DNA of 64,000 nt from assembly GCA_014529385.2 (NCBI GenBank), contig CM043942.1, positions 18,613,991 through 18,677,990 of the forward strand, read 5' to 3'. Source of the stretch: Adiantum capillus-veneris. Taxonomy: Eukaryota; Streptophyta; Polypodiopsida; Polypodiales; Pteridaceae. Below are positions 10,399 through 19,205 of the stretch, in pieces (position 1 is the stretch's first letter; each line of letters starts with the position of its first letter). The notes below the pieces were generated by a model, which was not told where the DNA came from, made no database searches, and saw nothing but the letters and a program-made list of their open reading frames with translations. Made by a program: the position numbers and the translations under genes.

Positions 10399-10904
10399 TC
10401 AGAGATTTTGGGGAAAGAGGGCGTGGTCTCTTTGTCTTTGCATGCATTTTGCATGTTCTTGCTTGTTGTGGAGCCGAGGAAGAAGAAGTGAGGGTGGTCG
10501 TGTGCAGTGACTCCAAGGTCAAGAAGGAGGAGCATGTCAATCGTAGAAAAATTGGGGCGAGTGGGCTCGTTGGGGTCACCCTACTACGGGGAAGCAACTC
10601 ATGATCCTGTGACATCATCAACAGAGCGGCACACAACGTGCAATCTCTCTCTCTTCTCCTCGCTCGTCGCCTGCAAAGCTGCCATAGCTTAGCTTTGAAG
10701 GTATTTTCATACCTTTGGGAGCCCCAGGCCATACAATTTGGCCAATTAAAATTGATTAAGGGTGTGTATCCACCATGGGCACACACCCCCTGAGTAATCA
10801 TACCCTCTCAAGGGTTCTAGCAAGTTTGGCAAGCTAAGGCCGCAAAGTCTTTCAAAGGAGTATGAAGCGAGCTTACGATAGAAGCTGCATAAATTTTAGT
10901 GCGA
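10399..10904. other. Non-coding leader-like interval
   Basis: Sequence downstream of the orphan copia primer site. Overlapping short frames on both strands have no recognisable domain. It ends at the left LTR of the element at 10905. Confidence 0.4.
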
Positions 10905-11695
10905 TGTCGTGCCTCTCCACTTCCACGATGGAAAAAAGAGTAAAGAGAAGCAGAAAAAGTCTATTTGAAGATCACACATTTATTGAGTAGTGACCAGGGC
11001 TCGAAAACAAGCAAGGAGATCCAGAAAGTGTATGCTTTATGTGGTTATGAAGGCCTAAGCGTAGAGAGTTCATGCTTGAAGAAAAGGTTTTACATGTGAA
11101 AGGGCTCTTAGGACATATAAGGCAACTTGGGTAGAGGAAGACATGTGGTCAGTGGTAAAAAGGAAAGTGTGTGAGAGACTTCAGATCTCTGCATGAGGGA
11201 GGCCGAAAAAGTCCTATTCTGAAATTTTTTTGTAAAACAGGTTTCTGGAGAAAACGGCCCTCTCTAGCAAAAGGAAAAGGGCGTTTTAAACATCTTTGTG
11301 TCTCACGCACAGAGGCTAATTCTGCACCGACTAGGAGATATTCAAGTTTTCGTGCTATGCTGTATTAGCGGGGAGGAAGCCTATATAAGCTTTGAGCACT
11401 CTAATCCTAAGCCAAGCTTCCATAGCCCACTCTCATCCAATCTTCCATAGCCAATCTAATCAAAGACACAATAAGCCACTCTAATGCTTCCAAGCCACTC
11501 TAATCATGGAAGGATTTTAAATAATGTAAGCAGTGGTACTGTTAATGATAATCAAGCTTCAGGATCTTGTTCAAGCTGTTAATTTCAAGCTTTGTCTACA
11601 TTCATTGTGTCTACTGCAACTGTTTTCCACACACCTCTCACAGCAAGAGGCCCCGCGCCTTCCCGGCTCACCTTTTGAACACAAATCCCCCGACA
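10905..11695 (+). repeat. 5' LTR of the gag-only element (791 bp)
   Basis: It begins TGTCGTGCC and ends CCCCGACA, so the ends TGTCG and CGACA are perfect 5-bp inverted repeats, and a PBS follows directly. The first 117 bp recur at 14265-14381. A TATA-like CCTATATAAGC at about 11379-11390 and downstream repeats of 'agccactctaat' (11400-11510) would fit a promoter and R region. The left flank is TGCGA (10900-10904), which would be the target duplication, but the matching right flank is lost. Confidence 0.8.
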
Positions 11696-11699
11696 TTCT

Positions 11700-11718
11700 T
11701 GGTGAACCCAACGCGAAA
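11700..11718 (+). other. Primer binding site of the gag-only element
   Basis: TGGTGAACCCAACG starts 4 bases after the LTR end, begins with TGG as tRNA 3'-CCA requires, and is followed directly by the coding region. The tRNA species was not determined. Confidence 0.65.
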
Positions 11719-11740
11719 CAAGCCGGGGTGGGAGGTAAAG

Positions 11741-13306
11741 ATGGAGATGCCAGAACAGTTAAAGCAGTTTATTGAAGATTTTAGTGCCAATGGATTTGAT
11801 AAAAATCTAGCAGTTGGAGATTTGCCAAAAATGATGGAATTGGTTCAGAGGTATCTGCAGGAAGCAAAAGCCATGCAGATAAAAAAGCAGATTGATGATG
11901 CTATAGAGCTAGCACTTGATGTTGTATGTGAGCAGTATTATGTTTTTCAGGGATATGATCCAGAAGGTTTTATTGCATGTTACGAAGCTAAGATGAAGAG
12001 CCGAAATGTTCCAGAAGATCGGATGATTGAAGCTTTTGAAGAGGCTGTAAACTCGGATTTTAAAAAGCAGGTTCAAGAATTGGCAGAAGAATATCCCACA
12101 CGGTGGGAGTATTTTGCAGAGGAATTTATTTACAAAAGCTCAAGGATTCTAGATCAGGAAATAAAGGAGATTACTGAACGAAATAAGGTTGTCTTCAGTA
12201 AAGGTGAAGGGGATCAGATGCAAATCCTCAACTATGATGAATTTTGGGAGCATATTTCTGCAAGAAGCAAATCCAAAGAAAATGCTAAGCTCGAAGTAGC
12301 AGATTCAGTTCCAGATGAACTTATTTTGAGCAACGAAGAAAAGGTAAACGATGAATTTAATGTTGAAACAAAATTATATGAAAATTTTCCAAAGATTGTT
12401 GGCATGGTTGCTACCTCCAATAATGGTTTTGGTGAAGACATAGACTATACATCAAGTGGTTTACAAGTTGTTGACCTTGATATGGGTTATTCTGAAGGAG
12501 TTTGTCAAGCAGATGAGCTTCTACAGGATATTACTAAAACTATTTGCACTATAGCCGAGCATGACAACATCTTTGTTGCAGATGAGTGCATAAACAAAGC
12601 TATTATATACACAGTAGCTGATGAAGTGACGAAGATTGTGGATCCAGCACAGGATGAGCCTGAGGATGTCAATGAACCTATGATTGCTACTAATCATATG
12701 TTTGCAGATGCTATTATCATGGAAGAAGATGCCATAATCGATCATTTCTTGTCTAGATCTGAAGGAGATGGTTATGACAGTATAGAAGAGCTTTCTGATG
12801 TGTGTACCTCTTCAGAGGGGGTGCCAGATGAGCCTTTGCAGTGCTATGATGTATTGCTAAGTAACATGGATGCAGATGAGAAAGCAGAGAATTATATGGA
12901 TGAGTATGAAGATTGCTTAGATTATGATGATTATGAACATGATATTGACATGGATTTTACATCTATGCTTATATATGGGCTGCAAGAGGATCCAACTCCT
13001 AAAGCTTTGTTGAACGTTGAGACTTCCAAGGGTGATTTTTCCAAGGATGTTATGGATGAAGATCTTCAGGATAAAGCTATTATTCATTATCAACCTCAAA
13101 AACCAGGTAAAAATCTCTCTGATGATACAAGTCCAAGAAGTCCTAAGGTTTTTTATGATGGCTATGAAGCTAGAGGGGGTGACGCTGCTAAATCATCCCT
13201 GATACAGCATAAAGTGCACATGATTTTTCATTTTCTTGGGCAATGTGCCAAATGTGGCTGGATTTGGATATTATTCCCATTAATTCTTATGTCAATGATG
13301 TCCTAG
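11741..13306 (+). CDS. Acidic gag-like protein of non-autonomous element (521 aa)
   Basis: The ATG at 11741 (MEMPEQLKQFIEDF) is preferred to an upstream in-frame ATG at 11567, because the latter lies inside the LTR and crosses the PBS. The N-terminal 150 or so residues are helical. They contain FQGYDPEGFIACYEAKM...MIEAFEEAV...WEYFAEEFIYKSS, whose spacing resembles the capsid part of Ty3/gypsy Gag (F-G-x4-F...Y ... W-x2-F). The rest is strongly acidic (runs such as MDEYEDCLDYDDYEHDIDMD at about 12895-12955) with no zinc knuckle and no protease motif. The last 30 residues are hydrophobic and may be junk read-through or a membrane-like tail. It is intact over 1.5 kb while its neighbours are riddled with stops, which suggests a young copy or past selection. 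The gag link is inference from pattern only. Confidence 0.65.
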   Translation: MEMPEQLKQFIEDFSANGFDKNLAVGDLPKMMELVQRYLQEAKAMQIKKQIDDAIELALDVVCEQYYVFQGYDPEGFIACYEAKMKSRNVPEDRMIEAFEEAVNSDFKKQVQELAEEYPTRWEYFAEEFIYKSSRILDQEIKEITERNKVVFSKGEGDQMQILNYDEFWEHISARSKSKENAKLEVADSVPDELILSNEEKVNDEFNVETKLYENFPKIVGMVATSNNGFGEDIDYTSSGLQVVDLDMGYSEGVCQADELLQDITKTICTIAEHDNIFVADECINKAIIYTVADEVTKIVDPAQDEPEDVNEPMIATNHMFADAIIMEEDAIIDHFLSRSEGDGYDSIEELSDVCTSSEGVPDEPLQCYDVLLSNMDADEKAENYMDEYEDCLDYDDYEHDIDMDFTSMLIYGLQEDPTPKALLNVETSKGDFSKDVMDEDLQDKAIIHYQPQKPGKNLSDDTSPRSPKVFYDGYEARGGDAAKSSLIQHKVHMIFHFLGQCAKCGWIWILFPLILMSMMS

Positions 13307-13378
13307 CTACCAGTAAAAGGGAGTGAGAATTCTTTAATTCTTGCTGGTAACGACCTTAAGTTAGCAAAAGTTTGTGAT

Positions 13379-13678
13379 ATGTGGTTGCTGCACTATGCTT
13401 CAGGAGAAGATCTAGTATATTGCGGAGGCCAACAATGCTATGTGATCTTAATGGTAATTGATCCAGGAGATTCGACAGATCTTCAAAGGCAGGTTCATTA
13501 TGGATGGGTATCTTTGAGTATATATTGTGGTTTCTTTTTGCTAGATCCTGGAATAACATATTTGGAGCAGAAATTCTTGAAGTTGATTGATACAGGATGT
13601 GTGTGCTTATGTGGATATTATGCAGCTCCACTATTGGGGCAATTTCTTATTATCCCATTTGATCCTGGGAGCTATTGA
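13379..13678 (+). CDS. Small ORF in 3' part of gag-only element (99 aa)
   Basis: Open for 99 codons, hydrophobic and Cys/Tyr/Gly-rich, e.g. GYYAAPLLGQFLIIPFDPG at the end. No family recognised. It lies between the gag-like ORF and the 3' purine tract, so it could be a second product of the element or chance. The remaining 13679-14250 is non-coding. Confidence 0.3.
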   Translation: MWLLHYASGEDLVYCGGQQCYVILMVIDPGDSTDLQRQVHYGWVSLSIYCGFFLLDPGITYLEQKFLKLIDTGCVCLCGYYAAPLLGQFLIIPFDPGSY

Positions 13679-14250
13679 AGAGCAACTTGCAGATTCAAAG
13701 ATATCATTTATTTTCTTGTAGGCAGGTTACAATGCACTAGGTTTTGTTTTTGGATTTATGCTATCAAGAAAAGAGTATTGGATTTTGTGGTCAGTAATCT
13801 TATATGGCTAGCTTCTAGTTGACATCTTTCGACAATTGATAAAGTATCTGCACATCTTTTGAGTTGGTTCTGCTACCAGAACTTGAAGTAATGGACTTGA
13901 CGGCTATTCCGTGTGCAGACAGAGTAAGGCATACTTGATCTTGACAGGGTTCCCTAAAGCGAGCTTGATGGTCAAGTCGTATGCATCATTAACTGGAGCA
14001 CTTGAGTCTGGCGGGGTTCACTAAACAAGTTTTTCATAATTGAATGCTTTGGAGACACGACATATATGGTTCAAAGATTTGCGATGGACAGCTACCAAAT
14101 AATTGAGCTAGACCATTGATGATATGTTTTAAGCCTTATTTTGTTTTACATATACTTACCAGTTATGTGATATTGATGGCAAGCCGCTTAAGGTGATTAT
14201 AACATATATAGATTGAAGACCAATTGGCACAGACCGGAGGCTGTGCAGGT

Positions 14251-14381
14251 TCAGAGGGGGTGGATGTCGTGCCGCTCCACTTCCACGATGGAAAAAAGAG
14301 TAAAGAGAAGCAGAAAAAGTCCATTTGAAGATCACACATTTATTGAGTAGTGACCAGGGCTCGAAAACAAGCAAGGAGATC
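14251..14381 (+). repeat. Purine tract and truncated 3' LTR of the gag-only element
   Basis: CAGAGGGGGTGGA (about 14252-14264) directly precedes TGTCGTGCCGCTCCACTTCC at 14265. From there to 14381 the sequence matches 10905-11021 with only about two or three differences, which implies a fairly recent insertion. After 'caaggagatcc' the similarity ends abruptly and a CT-rich sequence begins, so the rest of the 3' LTR is missing. Confidence 0.8.
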
Positions 14382-14399
14382 CTGCAAAATATCAAACTT

Positions 14400-14700
14400 C
14401 CCACCTTTTTTTATTTCCCTCCAAAATCACTCCCCTCTCTCTCACTCCTCTCCCTCTCTTTTCTCTCTCCCACTTTTCACCACACACTCTTCCTCCTTGC
14501 CTCTCTCTTCTCTCTCCTACTTTTCATCACACACTCTTCCTCCTTCCCTCTCCTTGTTGCAGGGCCACTCCATAGCGTTTTTGCAGCTCTCCCCCCATAG
14601 CTCTCCTCTCCACTTAGTAGCTCTGCTTCATCTCTCCATCCCATAGCTCCACTCCATAGCTCACTTCTCAACTCCGTGGCTCTGCTGCATCTCTCCACTC
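14400..14700. repeat. CT-rich low-complexity region with ~45-bp tandem duplication
   Basis: A polypyrimidine-rich stretch. 'acttttcaccacacactcttcctccttgcctctc' at about 14473 is repeated as 'acttttcatcacacactcttcctccttccctctc' at about 14519. Further short repeats of 'ccatagctc' occur at 14595-14665. Translations of it on either strand are not credible genes. Confidence 0.65.
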
Positions 14701-15256
14701 TTGCTTGAGGCCAGTTGTATTCCCCTTTCCATGGAGCTAAATGACATTACAAACCTCGCATCCACAGTAAGATCGTCAAGTTCAAAAACGGTTTCTCTAC
14801 ATGTCCGGCTACTAAAGGAATTCACACCCTCAAAGTGTCATTACTTGCAAGCTGCACAGCAACACCATGGTGCAGGTCGTACCAATGTGGATATTTGGGT
14901 GCATGGCTGCCTCTACCCTAATGATCCAACCATCAATGTGTATCCAACATTCAATAGCCTTGATTCATTCTTTACAATATGTAGGTAGAGGGGAGCAAGG
15001 TCTTCTTGGATACTACAAGAGATTGGTGACTATTGGAGCTAATAGCGCACAATGGTCTTTGCATCAATGTCAACTTCTTTTCCATGCCACTAGTGGATTG
15101 CACGAAAGGATAGTTCATGCAGAGGAGGGAGTGGAAACTCTTAAGCTACATGTGGAAGAGAAGGATACCAAGATTGTGAAATTTGAAGATAAGATCTTGT
15201 ATCTTAAAAAGACTCCCTTAGGTGCAAGGGAATGTAAGAGGAGCTTCAGGGTTTAA
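14701..15256 (+). CDS. Hypothetical ORFs of unknown function
   Basis: Two overlapping frames (14701-14988 and 14867-15256) share no recognised domain. The second (129 codons) ends in a charged, helix-prone stretch (HAEEGVETLKLHVEEKDTKIVKFEDKILYLKK) that could form a coiled coil. There is no homolog in the window. They may be remnants of one gene joined by a frameshift near 14950, or chance. Confidence 0.25.
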
Positions 15257-15975
15257 GCATGTATTGGTGGTACCACTATTTCACTTTTTGGGGTACCACC
15301 AAGAGACTACTTTGGAAAGGAATTTGTGATAAATGAAAAAAAGAAAAGGGGAATTTTAAAATGTTAATGGCCTAAGTAGTTGGAAGGGGCCATTGATTGT
15401 AGGGAGGGGCGTCTCAGTCATCATTCCAAGAAGGTATGCATGATGTGACTTGTCATAGGATGACGTTGACGTCAACTTTTTTCCGCATGCCAGGTGATCT
15501 CCCTGAGCTTCAACACAAATGCTCGTCTCATTCACTATCACCTCTGTTTTGTCGAGCTGGGAAGGTAAAACCTACTGATGAGGTTTGCAGACATCTCATT
15601 CACTCTCGCCTCTTCTCTGGTGGACTGAGAAGGTTAACCTAGTGCCATTTTGAAATGTTGAGGTTTCCATGTCTGCATGTGCCATTTGTTGGTTCCTTTT
15701 GAAGTGAAGCTTTTCATGCATCATGAATATTGTAGCACTTGGAGCTACAGGTATGCATGCATTAGTCTTTCTCCTTGTGCTCATAATACATGCATCCTTT
15801 TCGAAAACAGAGGTCGCCAGCCGTGCTCATAAACAGTTTGCATGTCCCGTTTTTCTGTCTGCTTTACCGAAGTCAAGCTTTGCATGCATCATACTGTAGC
15901 ACTTGGACCTGTAGGCATTAGTCTTTCTCTGCGTGTTCATAAGCTCGTCCTCTTTACTGTACAGTCAAGCTATAG
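15257..15975. promoter_or_regulatory. Upstream region of the 16-20 kb gene with spaced direct repeat
   Basis: Non-coding. A segment 'aagcttttcatgcatcat...attagtctttctccttgtgctcataa' (about 15708-15787) recurs as 'aagctttgcatgcatcat...attagtctttctctgcgtgttcataa' (about 15875-15942). A second pair of similar phrases around 'ctcattcactatcacctctgttttgtcgagctgggaagg' and 'ctcattcactctcgcctcttctctggtggactgagaagg' lies at 15529-15635. Its position directly before the first exon makes a duplicated promoter or leader possible; that is inference. Confidence 0.4.
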
Positions 15976-16507
15976 ACTGCAAGAAGATGAAGTCACCTGC
16001 ACGCGATTTACCAAGGCACAAGACCGGGAAGGACGCAATGTCTGAACCTGAATTTCAAGATCAAACCCCTCCAACAAATGAGCTCGCGATGCGAAGCAGT
16101 CCATCAAAAGTGGGGGTAAAGGCTCTACCTGGCACTCTAGAATGCATTGCATCCAACTCGAAGCTGTCAACGAAGTCATCAAAAGGTATGCATGTGTATG
16201 TTTTCCATTTTTTTTCATTGCTTTAGTGTATGCAAAGCTAGGCTTTCAACAAGCTCTATTTTCTGGTGCTTGCAGCAATGGAGTACCCGTGGCTATCAAG
16301 ATTTTGGTTTTCGATCAAGGAACTGCATGAGGAGTACGGGATCATCCTAGAGGGGAAGCTGCCTAAAGAGCTCATAGATAAAGATATCCCCGATGAGGAA
16401 TGGCTGAGTGTCTTCAAGTGGCTGCACAAGAAAAGCACAAAGCTATTTCTCAACCATGTGAGGAATGAGTTCATTGACGAGTGCCAGATTTTGTACCCCA
16501 TCCAATG
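15976..16507 (+). pseudogene. Exons 1-2: basic N-terminus and W-rich domain
   Basis: Exon 1 ends at 16185 with AAAAG|GTATGC. The 90-bp intron ends TTGCAG at 16270-16275, and exon 2 starts with CAATGGAGTACCC. Phase 1 is kept, giving SSK-A-MEYPWLSRFWF. Exon 2 then reads ELIDKDIPDEEWLSVFKWLHKKSTKLFLNHVRNEFIDECQILYPIQ. It meets TGA at 16509-16511, where GTGAGC offers a donor. The start codon is uncertain; several ATGs occur between 15933 and 16040. No known family recognised. Confidence 0.45.
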
Positions 16508-16548
16508 GTGAGCTGCTAGCAAATTTTTCACGAGGTTTTGTGTATGAG

Positions 16549-17127
16549 AGGTGTCCAGCAGCACCGAGTGATCCAATTGGACATCAGATTTCATGGGCAA
16601 GGTTTGGTGGCAGTGTCCTTGAAAACTCCAAGATGCAAAAAGGGGGTTTGGAGCGGAAGATCAACAAGTTTTGCACCGATTATGGCTTGACAAATGTCAT
16701 TCAAATAGAATCATCTATCTGTGACGGTGCCTTGTCATCAATACCGACAATGTTGGCAAGCAAGCTGTAGCCATTTCAGGCAATAGAGATGCCAATGTAT
16801 ATTCAGATGGTGCTTAGCATGGCCGAGGGACTTAGTGGCCAGGAGAATGACCAAAAAAGGCTTCTAGGCAAGGTGAAAGTGCGGTTGCAGCAGCAAAAGA
16901 GGGACCTGTGGCTTAGAAATGAAGGGCATTTTTCTGCTTTCAGTGACTTCTACAGGGAATTGGACAAACTAAACAAGGAGCTGGAGGTGCTCAAGACCTC
17001 ACCTGATTTAGATCCACGAGAGGTAGACCGCAAAGAGGTAGAGGTCACAGATATCACCAAGATGTTGTCCAAGGCAGGTGTCAATACTGATTCAGGGTGG
17101 CTTAAAGAATATTTGAACTCCTTGCAG
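16549..17127 (+). pseudogene. Exon 3: charged, coiled-coil-like segment
   Basis: From about 16549 the frame reads CPAAPSDPIGHQISWARFGG...GLERKINKFCTDYGL. It is interrupted by TAG at 16768-16770 and continues as FQAIEMPMYIQMVLSMAEG...DFYRELDKLNKELEVLKTS...DPREVDRKEVEVTDITKML...WLKEYLNSLQ. The spacing of Leu, Glu and Lys fits a coiled coil. It ends exactly at a CTTGCAG|GTCATC donor at 17127/17128. The single TAG could be a mutated CAG (Gln) codon. Confidence 0.45.
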
Positions 17128-18197
17128 GTCATCTTGCTGCTAAAAGTGCCTAGAAGTGCTTTGTGATAAATTCAAATTGCTCAATAGATAAGGAGAATGT
17201 GTTGACCAAGTGGTTGGAGTTAAGACTAGATATGCTTCATGTTATGAAGTGCTTTGCGATAGGTCTAAACTGCTTATTTGAAATAGGAATTACTGACCAA
17301 GTGGTTAGAAAAGGCTTCATAGTGCTCATCACAAGTGCCTAGAAAGTGCTAATAAATGCCTTAAAAGCACCTAAAAGTGCTTTGGAGTGCTCAATGGTGC
17401 CTACAATATGCTTGAAAATGCTTGATAGGTGGTAAGAAAATGTTTCAAAGTGGTGAAAGGGTCCTTCAAAATACTTTGAAGTGCTTTGATATAGCTTTAT
17501 ACTGCTTTCTAGGTGGTTAAGAAGTTTTGACCAAGTGGTAATTTTTGCTTTATGGTGAAAAGAAAGTGGTAGTCAGGTGGTTAGAAAGTGCTCCACAATA
17601 CCGAATGGTGCTTAGAAAGTACTTCAAAGTGCTTTCAAGTAACCAATCTGCAATATAAAGCACTTTAACTACTCACAAGGAGAAAAAGTGGTGTCTAGGT
17701 AGTAAGAAAGTTCTTTGAAGTGCTTATTATTGATCAATAGGTGGTCAGAAAGTGATTTGAAATGATTTTTAGCTGAGAAAGTGGTAACCAAGTGCTTTGA
17801 AAGTGCTTTGAAGTGTTTACTGTTGATCAATAAGTGGGCAGGGAGTGATTTGAAATGTTTTTTGGTACCAAGAAAGTGGTAGCCAAGTGCTTTGAAAGTT
17901 CTCTGAAGGTGGTTTGAAAGTGGTAGCTAGGTGCTTAGAAAGTGGTGACCAGGTGGTTAGAAAGTGCTCTGAAGTGCTCAATGGTGCTCAATAGGTGGTT
18001 AAAAAGTGCTAAACAAGTTGTTAGAAAGCGCTAAGAAATGACTAGAAATCATTTTGATAAGATTTTTCAAGTGTTTTTTTATTTTCTTTGAATTTTTAAA
18101 GAAGAAGTTGAATAGAAGCATTCAAGCTTATGCACTTAAGTCCATTCAAGCATGAAATGATATTACTCTCCGCTGTTGTTTATGCTATGGTTGGTAG
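17128..18197 (+). repeat. Intron filled with degenerate AAGTGCTT/AAGTGGTT repeats (block A)
   Basis: The donor GTCATC at 17128 and acceptor GGTTGGTAG ending at 18197 join CAG to GAA in phase, so this is read as an intron. About 17140-18070 is a dense, irregular array of AAGTGCTTTG, AAGTGGTTAG and GTGGTAGCCAAGTGC motifs every 10-25 bp. Nearly all are in the same orientation, with variants such as 'gatcaataggtggtcagaaagtgatttgaaatg' occurring twice (about 17732 and 17821). Related arrays lie at 20320-21180 and 23285-24320. Confidence 0.7.
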
Positions 18198-18551
18198 GAA
18201 AGGAATACGGCTCTGGGATTTGAATTAGAAGCCTTGACGTCTCAAAGAGCATTTATGGATACAGCCATCAAATATATCCACGAAAAGGGTAGAGGCATCA
18301 TTGTCCCCTCACTGCCGACTAAAGCCTCTGTTTTGAAACTGTTTGTGTGTATTGGGGGTGACTGTATTGCATGTGGGAAACCCCTCTCAGCTAACCGCAT
18401 GGCAGGGTTCTTCTTGCTCGAATGTCAATACAAATATCACCCATTTTGCTTTTCAATTCTATGCGAAACCATGGCAGAGTGCACTCACCCATTGTGCACA
18501 GTAAAGATTCTACAAACTGCCAAGTGCTCTCTGCTCGCCACTCGGAATTAA
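18198..18551 (+). pseudogene. Exon 4: Cys/His-rich (zinc-binding-like) segment
   Basis: Begins ERNTALGFELEALTSQRAFMDTAIKYIHEKG, then carries CIACGKPLSANRMAGFFLLECQ...YHPFCF...LCETMAECTHPLC (about 18364-18500). The C-x2-C ... C-x5-HPxC ... C-x3-C pattern looks like a cross-brace zinc module of PHD/RING type, but the spacing does not match a family I can name. The frame ends TAA at 18549-18551. The true exon end is unresolved; a GTAAAG donor at 18501 and a GTACAC donor at 18552 are candidates. Confidence 0.45.
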
Positions 18552-18613
18552 GTACACATAGCCGGAGGGTGGGTTCACTATACTCAACTTCAATCCACTT
18601 GTCATGAGATAAG

Positions 18614-19080
18614 TCTCTGTCTTTGAAGAAACCAATGCTGATAAAAGTTCACTTCTGATTGAGCTTGACAAGAAAAATATAGAACTGTCTAAACTTGACG
18701 AGAACAACATAGAGCTATCTGAGGGTTTTCAGCATGGCAAGGCTGGTGTAAAAAGTGGGGATAGAGTGGAGGACCCCAAGGCTGAATCCTTCATGTTTGA
18801 GAACCATGGAAAGGAAACCATTGGATATGACTCCAACAAGGTCTCAACCGACAACCAGGAAGGTAGTGAAGTGCATATATGTAGTGTTTCATTTTTGTTC
18901 GAGCAAATTTAGGTTTTTTTCCCCTAAACCTTATTGTGATCAAAGAGGATAAAGTGGAGAACGCAGAGGATGTGGAGACAATACTAGTAATTGCAGATAC
19001 CTTGAGGAAAAAATGCAAGCGATAGCAAGAGGAAGGAGGGCATCATCCAGATCCAAAGAGAAGTACTAATCAAGACATTC
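18614..19080 (+). pseudogene. Exons 5-6: acidic linker with a leucine/asparagine repeat
   Basis: From about 18614 the frame is open to 18862 and contains LIELDKKNIELSKLDENNIELSEG, a visible internal repeat of about 10 residues. A GTAGTG donor at 18863 and an AG acceptor at 18944-18945 keep the frame, joining to EDKVENAEDVETILVIADTLRKKCKR. A TAG at 19023-19025 follows, then the same frame reads on as QEEGGHHPDPKRSTNQDIPKPAHIG. TAG from CAG would restore Gln, so a point mutation is likely. No domain recognised. Confidence 0.4.
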
Positions 19081-19205
19081 CAAAACCCGCACACATTGGA
19101 AACTTTAAGTTCCAAATGCTTTTTGTGCTATTTACTTGTTTTGAATATAAGATCAATTTTTTGTCTCACTACAATCTACTAAGTGTGGTTTTTTGGGCAT
19201 TGTAG

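Larger units (their letters stand above)
10905..14381 (+). mobile_element. Non-autonomous LTR element carrying a single gag-like ORF
   Basis: A 5' LTR (10905-11695), PBS (11700 on), one long ORF (11741-13306), a purine tract (about 14251-14264) and the first 117 bp of a 3' LTR (14265-14381) are in the right order and orientation. The 3' LTR copy matches the 5' LTR start almost exactly, then the similarity stops, so the right end is truncated or replaced. There is no protease, RT, RNase H or integrase, so the element would depend on enzymes from another retrotransposon. This matches the known category of large non-autonomous or gag-only plant elements. The family itself was not recognised. Confidence 0.8.

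Noticed and set aside
10387-10400. Possible tRNA gene because of the TGGTATCAGAGC string
   Set aside because: It is the complement of a tRNA 3' end, i.e. a retroelement primer site; no cloverleaf or A/B boxes surround it.
14477-14698. Arg/Glu-rich minus-strand protein in the CT-rich stretch
   Set aside because: Low-complexity translation of a polypyrimidine tract with a tandem duplication.
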